Shown piece by piece: positions 1 to 8,101 of a stretch of 64,000 nucleotides of DNA (within the stretch, counting starts at the first letter, position 1; the number at the start of each line of letters is the position of its first letter). The notes beneath the pieces are model-generated. The model was not told the origin of the DNA and ran no database searches. It saw only the letters and a list, made by a program, of their open reading frames with translations. This DNA is from DASWJZ01 sp963720705 (GTDB lineage Bacteria; Pseudomonadota; Alphaproteobacteria; Rhizobiales; Afifellaceae), in the NCBI GenBank assembly GCA_963720705.1, contig CAVRGJ010000018.1, positions 48,119-112,118 of the forward strand, read 5' to 3'. The translations under genes and the position numbers were made by a program.

Positions 1-35
1 CCGGCGATGACGACGGTCCGTTTCATCGAACCCAT
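1..35 (-). CDS. Partial CDS, N-terminus only (function unknown)
   Basis: A minus-strand reading frame enters from the left edge. It has in-frame ATG codons at 35 and 26 and reads MGSMKRTVVIAG before the window ends. A short basic start followed by a hydrophobic beta strand ending in AG would suit the first strand of a Rossmann fold, as in short-chain dehydrogenases, but eleven residues cannot establish a family. It lies 54 bases downstream of the thiQ stop on the same strand, so it could be the next gene of the thiamine operon. Confidence 0.35.
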   Translation of the reverse strand, partial: MGSMKRTVVIA

Positions 36-89
36 ATAGCGCGGCGCGGCGCGCGCGCCATCCCCACGCCTCAGCGGCCGAGATAGCGA

Positions 90-770
90 TCAATCGCCGG
101 ATGTCGGCCGGGCGTCAGGATTTCGAGCGGGCGGCGCAGCTGCCACCACCCTTCCCTCATCGATGAAAGCCATCAGCTCGGCGACGCCAGCCAGATCTTC
201 CGGCGTGTGGATGGAGACGAGCACCGTCAGCCCCTCGTCGCGACGCAAGCGGTCGACGAGCGCGATCATCTCGCGGCGCAGTCCGGGATCGAGGCCGCCA
301 AACGGCTCGTCGAGGAGCATCAGCGGGCGTTTTCTGACGAGCGCGCGAGCGATTGCCACCCGCTGGCGCTGGCCTCCGGAAAGCTCCGCCGGCCTGCGCC
401 CGCCAAGCCCGGCAAGGCCGACGCGCTGAAGCGCGGCCTCGACCTCGCGTATTTGAGCGTCCGAGAGCCGAAGCCGCGGATCAACACCGAGGCCGACATT
501 CTGAGTCGCCGTTAGATGCGGGAAAAGATTGTGGTCCTGGAAGAGGATGGAGAGCGGACGCTCACGCGGTTCAAGAGGAAGAAGGTCGCGTCCCGCGAAG
601 TAGAGCGTGCCTGAGGTCGGCCGCTCGAAGCCGGCGATGGCGTGGAGCAGCGTTGTCTTGCCCCCACCCGAAGGCCCGATCAGCCCGCAGAGCGCTCCTG
701 CCGGCACCGCAAGTGTGTAGCGCGCGTGGAAGTCCGCGTATTCAAGGACAAGGTCAGCGACTTCGAGCAA
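90..770 (-). CDS. thiQ: Thiamine ABC transporter ATP-binding protein ThiQ
   Basis: ATPase of the thiamine/TPP importer at the inner face of the cytoplasmic membrane, powering the ThiB-ThiP system. About 226 residues, the compact length typical of ThiQ without a C-terminal regulatory domain. Walker A GPSGGGKTT lies near residues 32-40, the signature LSGGQRQR near 130-137 and Walker B LMLLDEP near 150-156. I chose the TTG at 770 because GGGAGAG stands just upstream and the protein then begins LLEVADL, like other ThiQ proteins. An in-frame ATG at 812 would add 14 residues and lengthen the overlap with thiP to 59 bases. Third gene of a thiBPQ operon controlled by the TPP riboswitch at about 3.5 kb. 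Confidence 0.9.
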   Translation of the reverse strand: MLEVADLVLEYADFHARYTLAVPAGALCGLIGPSGGGKTTLLHAIAGFERPTSGTLYFAGRDLLPLEPRERPLSILFQDHNLFPHLTATQNVGLGVDPRLRLSDAQIREVEAALQRVGLAGLGGRRPAELSGGQRQRVAIARALVRKRPLMLLDEPFGGLDPGLRREMIALVDRLRRDEGLTVLVSIHTPEDLAGVAELMAFIDEGRVVAAAPPARNPDARPTSGD

Positions 771-2344
771 GCTGCTCTCCCGACCATCTTTGCGCCGCCA
801 CAAAGAGCGCAAGGACGAGCAACGCCAGAAGCAGCGCCACCGACGCGGATTCCGCCATGCGGTAGTTCCCGAGCCGCTGATAGAGGAGAAGCGGCAGGGT
901 CAGGATGGTTCCCGAGCCGAAGAAGGCGGCGACGCCGAGATCGCCGAGCGAGAGCGCCGTTGCGACCGCAAGCGCTGCGAGAAGCGGCCGGCGAAGCTGC
1001 GGCCAGTCTACGAGCTTCACTCTCCAAACGCCTGAAATACCAGAGACTCTCTGCAAGCCTTCCGTAGCGCTCGGCGGAGAGCGTCAGTGGCGGCTCGACC
1101 TGCCGCAGCACGAAAGGAAGTGCCGTCAACGCGTTGACGAGAATGATCAAAGGGATGGCCAGTGCAAAAGGATCGGCCAGCGGTCGGAGGACGACGAAGA
1201 GCCCTGCCGACACGGCGACCGGCGGGACGGCGAGAACCGCACCGCCTGCGAGCGACATCAGTCCCGCCCCGCCCGGCCGGCCGGCGGCCCGGAGCGCGCG
1301 CGCCGAGGCGGCGAGGCCAAGCGCCATCGCAAGCGATAGAAGTGCGGCCGGGATCGCAATCGCGAAGCTTGTCGCGGTCGCCACTGCAACGTCGGGGCGG
1401 AAGAGGCTTGCAAGCGCTGTGACCCCGGAGAGCGCGATGTCGAGAAGCGCCGGGAGGATCAGGAGCGCGCCTACGCAAAGCGCCACGCCGTCGAAGGCTT
1501 TCGTCCCGACGCCCGTCCTATCCGGTCGCGCCGCGGCAACGCCTCCCGCCGCTGCTTCCGCAGGCCGCCGGCCGAGCCATAGCACCGGAACAGCGAGGGC
1601 GAGGCAGATCGCCACCTGCAGGAGCGCCAGGAGCCCGGCGCGGGCAAAATCCACGTCGAAGCGGACGGACTCGTAGATCGCGACCTCAAGCGTTGCCGCG
1701 CGCGGGCCCCCGCCGAGCGTGAGCACAATGGCGAAGCTCGTGAAGCAAAGCAGGAAGATCAGCGCCCCGATCGCCGGCGTTTCCCGCCTCAGCACGGGTA
1801 AGTCCACGAGGCGAAAGATCGTGCCCGGCGGCATGCCGAGTTGCGCCGCCAGCCGCCAGTGCTCTCCCGGCACGGCAGCAAGCGAGGCAAGGAAAACCCG
1901 CGCGGCAAGCGGGGCGTTGAAGAAGACGTGGGCGATCAGGATGCCGGGAAGCCCGTAAAGCCAGCCGCCGGGATCGATGCCGACAAGCCGCAGCCCATGT
2001 CCAAGCCAGCCGGCGCGGCCCAGGACCGCGATGACAGCGAAGACAACGACGATCGCCGGAAGGACGCTTGCGAGATTCAGCGCTGCTATGAAGAGACCGC
2101 GGCCGAAAAACGCTCTGCGCCGCGCCAGCGCGAGGGCGATTGCGGCGCCGAGCACGAGCGATAGCGCAGTGGAGAGCACCGACTGCAGCAGCGTGAAGCG
2201 GACGACGCTCCCGACGTATCCCCAGGGCAGGCTCGCCGGCTCTGGCCCGGCGGCGAGGAAGAGGCCGAGAAGCGCCGCGGCGATAACGCCAAGGATCAGC
2301 GTAAGTGCAAGCAAGCCGGGGAGAAGCTTCATGGCGACCGCCAC
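754..2344 (-). CDS. thiP: Thiamine ABC transporter permease ThiP (frameshifted)
   Basis: Membrane subunit of the thiamine importer, a fused double permease of about 530 residues with roughly twelve hydrophobic segments. The frame opening at the GTG at 2344 (GGAGG seven bases upstream) reads normally to AERYGRLAESL and then turns into nonsense. The next frame resumes at once with GISGVWRVKLVDWPQLRRP and continues through the last two membrane segments to the stop at 754. Removing one base near 1042 restores one protein. Both halves look well preserved, so I read this as one gene with an extra base, probably a sequence error. The 3' end overlaps thiQ. Confidence 0.85.
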
Positions 2345-2399
2345 CGCGTAACCTCCCCCTTTGAGGCGAGGTTACAGAACTCCACCGCCGCGTGGGCGT

Positions 2400-3425
2400 T
2401 CACTTGCTCATCGCGGCGAGCCATTCGTCGACCCAGGCGCGGCGGTTCGTCTCCACCTCTTCCGGCTCGGCGTAGAGCGACTTCTGTGGCTTCGCGAGGC
2501 TTTGGAACGACGCCGGGAGGCCTCCGGCAGGCATCTTCGCCGGATACATCCAATTCCCCTCCGGGATCGCCGACTGGAACGGCTCGGACAGCATGAATTT
2601 CAGGAACTTGCGGGCAAGTTCTGGCTGTTTGGTAGATTTAGTCATGCCCGCGACCTCGATCTCCAAATAGTGCCCTTCCGGGAAGATGGCGGAATCGAAG
2701 TTCGGATCGTGCTCAACCGCGATGTGGTAGGCCGGCGACGTCGTGTAGGAGAGGACCATGTCCGCCTCCCCTTTGAGGAACATGTCGTAAGCCTCGGTCC
2801 AACCGGGCGTGACCGTCACGATCTTCGGCGCAAGCTTCTTCCAGGCCTCGCCGGCCTTGTCGCCATAGACTCCCCGCATCCAAACGAGCAGCCCGAGCCC
2901 CGGCGTCGAGGTGCGCGGATCCTCGATCACGATCGCCGGGCCGTCCTTGGCATTGACCAGCGCGTCGAGGCTCGAGGGTGGGGTCTTCACCCGGCGCTTG
3001 TCATAGACGAACGAGAACCAGCCCCAGTCGAAGGGAAGAAAGGTGTCGTCGGTCCACTCGATCGGCAGATCGAGAGTGCCGGCGTCGACACCATTCGGCT
3101 GAAAAAGCCCCGTCGCCTCGGCGTCGGCGATGAGGTTGGTGTCGAGACCGAGCACCACGTCGGCCTTCGTGCCTGCGCCCTCAAGCTTAAGCCGGGAAAG
3201 AAGCGTTCCGGCGTCGTCGCTCGTCACCCACTCAAGGGTGCAGTCGCAAACCGCCTCGAAGCGCTCCTTGATGACCCCGCCGGGCCCGTATTCGCTCGGA
3301 AAGCCGCTGTAGGTGTAGACGGTAAGCGTCGGCTTCTCCTGCGCCGACGCGGGGATAGCGAAAAGCAGTGCGACAAGCGCGGCAAACGCGCCTGCGGCGC
3401 GAACGGTTCGAGACGAGTGTGGCAT
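2400..3425 (-). CDS. thiB: Thiamine-binding periplasmic protein ThiB
   Basis: Periplasmic receptor that delivers thiamine or its phosphates to ThiPQ. 341 residues with a clear Sec signal peptide (hydrophobic run AFAALVALLFAIPASA, cleavage after ASA), then the mature start EKPTLTVYTYSGF and an extracellular solute-binding fold with Trp/Tyr-rich segments such as FDWGWFSFVYD. The ATG at 3425 is preferred over the upstream in-frame ATG at 3497 because AGGAGA lies six bases before it and the signal peptide then begins directly. First gene of thiBPQ. The TPP riboswitch lies within its leader, so expression should fall when thiamine pyrophosphate is plentiful. Confidence 0.93.
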   Translation of the reverse strand: MPHSSRTVRAAGAFAALVALLFAIPASAQEKPTLTVYTYSGFPSEYGPGGVIKERFEAVCDCTLEWVTSDDAGTLLSRLKLEGAGTKADVVLGLDTNLIADAEATGLFQPNGVDAGTLDLPIEWTDDTFLPFDWGWFSFVYDKRRVKTPPSSLDALVNAKDGPAIVIEDPRTSTPGLGLLVWMRGVYGDKAGEAWKKLAPKIVTVTPGWTEAYDMFLKGEADMVLSYTTSPAYHIAVEHDPNFDSAIFPEGHYLEIEVAGMTKSTKQPELARKFLKFMLSEPFQSAIPEGNWMYPAKMPAGGLPASFQSLAKPQKSLYAEPEEVETNRRAWVDEWLAAMSK

Positions 3426-3497
3426 CGGCTTCTCCTTGCCGGTTCGAGGAAGCGAGCCGGAAGCCGACGCGACGCGGAAAGTATTCGGATGAGGCAC

Positions 3498-3592
3498 GAT
3501 CTCAATCCCTCCGCCGGCATGATCCGGATCAGGTTCGACGGGTCGGCGAAGGTCTTCGCCTCTCAGCCCCTAGGGCACCCCGTGAGACAACG
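3498..3592 (-). promoter_or_regulatory. TPP riboswitch (THI element)
   Basis: On the minus strand the leader of thiB carries the conserved thi-box parts in order: a GGGGTGCCC-type first stem, CTGAGA (complement at about 3561-3566), then ACCTGATCCGGATCATGCC (complement at about 3516-3534) and the closing GGAGGGA. These match the known TPP aptamer. The element ends about 75 nucleotides before the thiB ATG and no U-tract terminator is evident between them, so control of translation initiation is more likely than termination (inference). Confidence 0.95.
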
Positions 3593-3595
3593 GTC

Positions 3596-3624
3596 AGGCT
3601 AGGACTCGCCGCGCCGGTTGGCAA
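3596..3624 (-). promoter_or_regulatory. Promoter of the thiBPQ operon
   Basis: On the minus strand TTGCCA (3624-3619) and TAGCCT (3601-3596) are separated by 17 bases. The predicted start near 3589 falls exactly at the 5' edge of the TPP riboswitch, which supports the call. Confidence 0.55.
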
Positions 3625-3748
3625 GGCGGGGCGAAGAAGGTCGCGCCGGCGGGGCGAAGACTGCTAGAGTGTCGGCCGAAGCGAACGAACAAGATACGGT
3701 CTCGCGCCCCTCGTGCGGGCGCCAGCAGCCGAGACTGGGAGGTGTCGC

Positions 3749-3949
3749 GTGTTGGGTCTCAGTATCTGGAAGCTCGTCATCATCGGCGGGATCGTCATGG
3801 TCCTCTTCGGCCGCGGCAAGATTTCCGAGACGATGAGCGACGTCGCCAAAGGCATCAAGAGTTTCAAGAGAGGCATGGCCGAGGACGACGATGCGCCGAA
3901 GACCATCGATCAGTCCGCCGACGCCCCGATCAAGAAAGAGACGCACTGA
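3749..3949 (+). CDS. tatA: Sec-independent translocase subunit TatA/TatE
   Basis: Pore-forming component of the twin-arginine export system. 66 residues: a short periplasmic start, one membrane helix (SIWKLVIIGGIVMVLFG), the hinge FGRGKI, an amphipathic helix (SETMSDVAKGIKSFKRGM) and an acidic/polar tail. This is the standard TatA plan. I chose the GTG at 3749 because GGGAGG lies six bases upstream and the helix then begins right after the start. An ORF from 3713 would put a non-TatA leader in front. TatB and TatC are not adjacent, so this subunit is separated from the usual tatABC operon. Confidence 0.88.
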   Translation: MLGLSIWKLVIIGGIVMVLFGRGKISETMSDVAKGIKSFKRGMAEDDDAPKTIDQSADAPIKKETH

Positions 3950-3957
3950 ACCAAACG

Positions 3958-3978
3958 GCCGCGATCCATGTTCGCGGC
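3958..3978. terminator. Hairpin between convergent tatA and DUF192 gene
   Basis: Inverted repeat GCCGCGA / TCGCGGC (3958-3964 and 3972-3978) with a 7-base loop, just after the tatA stop and before the convergent DUF192 gene end. There is no long T-tract, so termination is only likely. Confidence 0.4.
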
Positions 3979-4020
3979 TTCGTTAGATCGGCCCTCGGAT
4001 AGACGAAATCTTCGATTGCT

Positions 4021-4494
4021 TCAGCGGCGCGATTCGATTGCCGGACCGGACACCGTGTCGCCCGGTTCGATGCCGAGCTTTTCGCTTAACCCGCCATTGA
4101 TCTCAAGCACGTAGCGGACGGGCCCCTTCGACGGGATCGACCGCTCGGAGAGCGGCGTAGCGCGTGCGGCGATCAACTCGATCGTGCCGTCGGCTTTGAT
4201 GAAGAGCATGTCGAGCGGAATGTAGGTGTTGCTCATCCAGAAGCTCACCGGCTGCTCGCTGAAAAAATCGAACAGCATCCCCTCGTCGGCCAGCATCGAA
4301 AAACGAAACATCAGCCCGCGCTCGCGCTCACGATCGTCGTCGGCGATCTCGACATTGAAATCGTGCGTGCCGGTATGCGTGGTGACGACGAGCGCTTCGC
4401 GTTGCGCTTCCGCCGACAGCGCCGGCGAGTACACGAACGCGAAGGCTGCAAAGACAAAGAGCGCCGCGTGAACGGCGAAAGAAGGAACACGCAT
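4021..4494 (-). CDS. DUF192 family exported protein
   Basis: 157 residues with a Sec signal peptide (AALFVFAAFAFVYSPALSA) followed by a DUF192 domain, recognised by the run ERERGLMFR, MLFDF, SFWMSNTYIPLDMLFI and the closing VLEINGG...GIEPGD. The family is widespread in alphaproteobacteria and its biochemical role is not settled. The signal peptide predicts a periplasmic location. It lies 26 bases downstream of the double cold-shock gene on the same strand and is probably cotranscribed with it, a pairing I recall as common in this class. Confidence 0.87.
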   Translation of the reverse strand: MRVPSFAVHAALFVFAAFAFVYSPALSAEAQREALVVTTHTGTHDFNVEIADDDRERERGLMFRFSMLADEGMLFDFFSEQPVSFWMSNTYIPLDMLFIKADGTIELIAARATPLSERSIPSKGPVRYVLEINGGLSEKLGIEPGDTVSGPAIESRR

Positions 4495-4520
4495 CGACGA
4501 ATTTTAGCTCGCTCGCGCGC

Positions 4521-5123
4521 TCAATGCGAAGCGGGAAGTTGCCCACCCGTGTGCGGTCGAATCTCCGCGGCGGTGCGACCCTTCGGTCCCTCGCCATAGC
4601 GCACGAGCACGACTTGCCCGGGCCTGAGCTCGGTCATGCCGAAGCGCCTAAGTGTCTCCATATGAACGAAAATATCGGGCGTGCCCTCGCCCTCCGTCAC
4701 GAAGCCGTAGCCGCGCATGCGGTTGAACCATTTGACCGTGGCGCTGACGAGCGGACTCGTCGGCGTGACCGCCGAGCGCTGCCGCGTCGCCGGCATCTGC
4801 GCCGGATGCGTCGCAGTGGACTCATCCATCGAGACGACGCGGAACGCTTGCAGGCCTTTTGGGCGGTCCTGCACTTCGCACACCACGCGCGCGCCTTCGT
4901 AGGCGGTCTGGAATCCGTCACGACGCAAGCACGTGACGTGCAAGAGCACGTCAGGCATGCCGTTATCCGGAACGATGAAACCGTAACCCTTCGCGACGTC
5001 GAACCATTTTATAACGCCCGAGATCTCGATCAGATCGACCGGAGCCTCGTCCTGCGGCGCAAGTTCGGGCGTGGCGTCGGCGGTCGGTTTGGCCCCCATT
5101 TGCAACTCCATCCGAGCCTTCAT
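4521..5123 (-). CDS. Double cold-shock-domain protein
   Basis: Predicted single-stranded nucleic-acid binding protein (RNA chaperone) with two cold-shock domains in about 200 residues. Domain 1 has GVIKWFDVAKGYGFIVPD and VLLHVTCL, domain 2 has ATVKWFNRMRGYGFVTEG and DIFVHMETL. Both keep the RNP1-like K-G-Y-G-F and RNP2-like motifs, although the first has LLHV where FVHI is more usual. A polar linker of about 30 residues joins them. The start is uncertain: ATG codons at 5123, 5111 and 5099 are in frame, and the open frame continues upstream into the end of cobB. Tandem-CSD proteins of this design are typical of alphaproteobacteria. Confidence 0.85.
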   Translation of the reverse strand: MKARMELQMGAKPTADATPELAPQDEAPVDLIEISGVIKWFDVAKGYGFIVPDNGMPDVLLHVTCLRRDGFQTAYEGARVVCEVQDRPKGLQAFRVVSMDESTATHPAQMPATRQRSAVTPTSPLVSATVKWFNRMRGYGFVTEGEGTPDIFVHMETLRRFGMTELRPGQVVLVRYGEGPKGRTAAEIRPHTGGQLPASH

Positions 5124-5247
5124 ATTCGCTGGTCCGCCGCCTCCTGTCGCGTCTACATCGAACGGCGCGCCCGATTCGAACGAAGAGTAGCATTGCTGCC
5201 ACACTGGCGCCTGCAAATCGGCCACAGGGACACTCGCAGCCGACCGC

Positions 5248-6018
5248 TTAATCAACAGCCTGTGGATAGAGCGTTGAAAACACTGCACCGATCGACCCGC
5301 GAAGCGTCAGATCGGCGTAGTCGTCGAGCGGTGTTGCGTCGCGATTAAGAATCGCGAGGGCGGCGCCGGCGCGCTTGGCGACGACCGGCAGCGTCGCTGC
5401 GGGGTGAACCAGCAGCGACGAGCCGACGACGAGAAAGAGATCGGCGCTCTGCGCGAGCGCTGACGCGTTCCCCATTGCCTCTTCCGGAATGCGTTCGCCG
5501 AAGGACACGATCGCCGCTTTGACGAGGCCTCCGCATTCGCAGCGCGGCGATGCGCCTGTCGTCTCGATCGTCGCGCGCACCGCTTGAAGCGTCATCGCCT
5601 CGCGGCATTGAAGACAATGCGCGCGCATCGAGTTGCCGTGGATCTCGATGACGCTTTCGGACGGAAGGCCGGCGCGCTGATGCAGTCCGTCGATATTCTG
5701 CGTGATGACCGCGAGCAGCTTGCCGTCCCGCCTCAGGCGCACGAGCCCAAGATGCCCCTCGTTCGGCTCGGCGTGCGCGAACGTTTCGTTCATGCGGAAG
5801 CGGCGACGCCATTCTTCGAGCCGCGCTTCCTCCGAGGCGACAAATTCCTGATAGGTGATCGGCTTCATGCGCGACCAGAGCCCGCCGGGGCTACGAAAGT
5901 CGGGAATGCCGGATTCCGTCGAGATGCCCGCTCCGGTCAAAGCGACGATGCGCTCGGAGCGCTGGATCAGCTCACGCAGCGCATGAATTTCGTCGTTGCC
6001 TTCAACGCTTCGCGCCAT
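5248..6018 (-). CDS. cobB: NAD-dependent protein deacylase (sirtuin) CobB
   Basis: Removes acyl groups from protein lysines using NAD+. About 256 residues with the sirtuin signatures in order: GAGISTESGIPDFRS (NAD binding), TQNIDGLHQRAG, the catalytic histidine in EIHGNS, a zinc site formed by CLQC and CEC, then VVGSSLLVHPAA. The ATG at 6018 is chosen over the longer ORF from 6096 because GGGAGA stands just upstream and the longer start would run through the divergent gloA. Only 29 bases separate the two start codons, so the two genes share a very compact divergent control region. Confidence 0.93.
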   Translation of the reverse strand: MARSVEGNDEIHALRELIQRSERIVALTGAGISTESGIPDFRSPGGLWSRMKPITYQEFVASEEARLEEWRRRFRMNETFAHAEPNEGHLGLVRLRRDGKLLAVITQNIDGLHQRAGLPSESVIEIHGNSMRAHCLQCREAMTLQAVRATIETTGASPRCECGGLVKAAIVSFGERIPEEAMGNASALAQSADLFLVVGSSLLVHPAATLPVVAKRAGAALAILNRDATPLDDYADLTLRGSIGAVFSTLYPQAVD

Positions 6019-6047
6019 ATTCTCCCGCCCGAACGAAGGAGCCGCCG

Positions 6048-6488
6048 ATGCGATACTTGCACACCATGGTCCGGGTCGCCGATGTCGACCAGTCACTCGA
6101 TTTCTACGTGAAAAAGCTCGGTATGAAGGAAGTCCGCCGGATCACCAACGAGGCCGGCCGCTACACGCTGATTTTCCTCGCTGCGCCCGAGGACGAGGGC
6201 ACCGGAAAGTCGAACAAGGCGCCGCTCCTGGAGCTCACCTACAACTGGGACCCGGAGAAGTACGGCGAGGGGCGCAATTTCGGCCACCTCGCGTTTGAGG
6301 TCGACAATATATACGACACGTGCGGCAAGCTGCAGAAAGCGGGCGTCACCATCAACCGCCCGCCGCGCGACGGCAACATGGCCTTCATCCGCTCACCCGA
6401 CAACATCTCCATCGAGCTCCTGCAAAAGGGTCCCGCGCTGCCGCCCGAGGAGCCGTGGAAGTCGATGCAGAACACCGGAAAGTGGTGA
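6048..6488 (+). CDS. gloA: Lactoylglutathione lyase (glyoxalase I)
   Basis: Converts the methylglyoxal-glutathione hemithioacetal to S-lactoylglutathione in the cytosol. 146 residues, a single vicinal-oxygen-chelate domain. Likely metal ligands follow the family pattern: His in YLHTMVRV, Glu in LLELTYN, His in FGHLAFEV and Glu in SIELLQ. The start has AAGGAG upstream (6033-6038). It is divergent from cobB and followed by tRNA-Glu on the same strand. Confidence 0.93.
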   Translation: MRYLHTMVRVADVDQSLDFYVKKLGMKEVRRITNEAGRYTLIFLAAPEDEGTGKSNKAPLLELTYNWDPEKYGEGRNFGHLAFEVDNIYDTCGKLQKAGVTINRPPRDGNMAFIRSPDNISIELLQKGPALPPEEPWKSMQNTGKW

Positions 6489-6543
6489 GGCTGCCAACTA
6501 CAGAAGCCTCCGCACGCTTTCTATATAGCCAGCGCCGGGCAGC

Positions 6544-6572
6544 TTGTGGGGCCGTTAGCCTCCGCCTATAAG
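6544..6572 (+). promoter_or_regulatory. Promoter of tRNA-Glu
   Basis: TTGTGG (6544-6549), a 17-base spacer and TATAAG (6567-6572) end 11 bases before the mature tRNA 5' end. Spacing and position suit a strong housekeeping promoter. Confidence 0.6.
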
Positions 6573-6583
6573 CCCGGCGCGAA

Positions 6584-6659
6584 GCGCCCATCGTCTAGCG
6601 GTCCAGGACGCCGCCCTTTCACGGCGGAAACAGGGGTTCGATTCCCCTTGGGCGCGCCA
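6584..6659 (+). tRNA. tRNA-Glu (anticodon TTC)
   Basis: Full cloverleaf: acceptor arm GCGCCCA pairs with TGGGCGC (6649-6655), followed by discriminator G and an encoded CCA (6657-6659). The anticodon stem CCGCC/GGCGG frames loop CTTTCAC with anticodon TTC. The T arm reads CAGGGGTTCGATTCCCCTTG. The next two genes lie directly downstream and look accessory, so this tRNA may border an old insertion. Confidence 0.95.
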
Positions 6660-6705
6660 AGTTCTCAAAAAGCTAAACGCGATTGTGTGCGCTGCGACCC
6701 AACAG

Positions 6706-7392
6706 ATGTCCAACATAGGAGAGGAAAGGCGCCTCGAAGCGCTCTACCTCCAAGAACTGAAGGATCACGCTTCGGAAGTGCGTGAGTTTCTCAAGAACCC
6801 GGCCAAGCCGGAACGGGAGAAAAGCGTTGTCCGTGCGTTCCTTAAGACGATTGGCGTCGTCTTCGCCGAACCCGAACTCATCGCACCTGCTGAAGAACCG
6901 GCTGACGTGGCTTTCCGCGACTGCCGGTTCCAGATTCGAGACCGCGTCGACCACAAGAGGGGCGACAACTGGAGGGAACGGGAGACGAGGTATGCTCGGG
7001 CGACGGCGATCGAAGAGGTCCTCGAGACGCTTCCGTCACCGGTTCCCATTCGAGTCGACGACTTCCTGATAGAGATCGAACGCGGGTTGTCGACGAAGGC
7101 CCGCAGGTACGGGCGAGCTGCCTGTGCAACGCTCGATGCGCTCATCTACGTGGATTCCACAATTCGGCTCCTAATCACCGAGGAGCCGTGGGACGGAGTG
7201 GAAGAGATGAAACTGCAGGGATGGCGGTCCGTGTCTCTGCTGCTGCCGCCTAGAGGATTAGTTCTCTTCGCCCGGGATTCCACAGCCGATTTCCTCAAAG
7301 CGGCGGCGCGCAGGCGGTTCTCTCAGGCTTGGTCGGATTTCGATGGTCTCTTTGATCCCGTGTCGCCTGCCATTCTGCCAGAGTCTCCGTGA
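6706..7392 (+). CDS. DUF1780-like protein, possible nuclease fold
   Basis: About 228 residues, soluble, no signal peptide. The layout matches my memory of the DUF1780 family: an N-terminal helix EFLKNPAKPEREKSVVRAFL, then EEPADVAFRDCRFQI, a central helical part (RDDFLIEIE-like), and a C-terminal QGWRSVSLLLPPRGLVLFA. The acidic and basic residues around EEPADVAFRDCRFQIRD recall the D...E-x-K arrangement of PD-(D/E)XK nucleases, but that is inference. The start is ambiguous: ATG at 6706 or GTG at 6685, neither with a good ribosome site. It begins 47 bases after tRNA-Glu and has lower GC than its neighbours, which fits acquired DNA. Confidence 0.65.
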   Translation: MSNIGEERRLEALYLQELKDHASEVREFLKNPAKPEREKSVVRAFLKTIGVVFAEPELIAPAEEPADVAFRDCRFQIRDRVDHKRGDNWRERETRYARATAIEEVLETLPSPVPIRVDDFLIEIERGLSTKARRYGRAACATLDALIYVDSTIRLLITEEPWDGVEEMKLQGWRSVSLLLPPRGLVLFARDSTADFLKAAARRRFSQAWSDFDGLFDPVSPAILPESP

Positions 7393-7688
7393 GGGAGGGA
7401 AACGTCGGTCATCTAACGGACTGAATTCCGGGCTGAGCGTTTTTGGTCAAATGCCCTGCCGCCTGCGGCCGGAGCAAACTCACTGGCCACTGTCAAACGC
7501 GGCCGGCGCCGGCCCGATGGCGCCAGCCTCTCCAAATCACTCGCCCCTCCGCGCGAATTGTGGCGGCAGACCGGTCACGGGCTTGGAATCAACTGAGTCC
7601 GGCCACCTCCGGGCCCTAAAATCTTTCATTTTCCACAGCACCATCTTAGCCGGCTCGGGGGCGCTCGTGTGTGTTTGGGAGGGCAGTA

Positions 7689-8075
7689 ATGTCACGCGCG
7701 CGCAGCAGCAAGTCGGCAAAGAGCGCAGTCCAGGTCATCGAGGTAGGAGTGCCGATCGAGCAGTGTCTGCTCCTTCAAGATGAAATCTGGCGGATCGTTT
7801 CAAACGCAGCGCACTCGAACTCTCGCATCTCGCTCGGAAAGCAGGCACGGAAGATCGCTTCCAGCTTCCCCGCAACCGGTTTCTCGCTCCAGAGCATAAC
7901 GGACGCCCTCGTCTTCGCAGCGGTCGACTGCGGCGTTGCCTTCGAGGTGGCAACCCCGGCTCCGCGCCAGGCGATCCCCGGCTTCCTCGCTCTCGTTGGA
8001 AAGAAGCGGAAGGTTGAGAGCGAAGCGAAATTGCGACCGACCTTCGCCGGCGTCCAAATTCCCGCGGCAACCTGA
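7689..8075 (+). CDS. Hypothetical protein next to tRNA-Glu
   Basis: 128 residues beginning with a short Ser/Arg/Lys-rich segment (MSRARSSKSAKSAVQ), then mixed helix/strand sequence with no membrane segment, signal peptide or motif that I recognise. The ATG at 7689 is preceded by GGGAGGG, a good ribosome site, which is the main evidence that it is a real gene. It is separated from the DUF1780-like gene by 296 bases (7393-7688) in which I see no other gene or structure. No function is assigned. Confidence 0.5.
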   Translation: MSRARSSKSAKSAVQVIEVGVPIEQCLLLQDEIWRIVSNAAHSNSRISLGKQARKIASSFPATGFSLQSITDALVFAAVDCGVAFEVATPAPRQAIPGFLALVGKKRKVESEAKLRPTFAGVQIPAAT

Positions 8076-8101
8076 AACCCCCGCCACCGCCTTGGCGGAC
8101 T

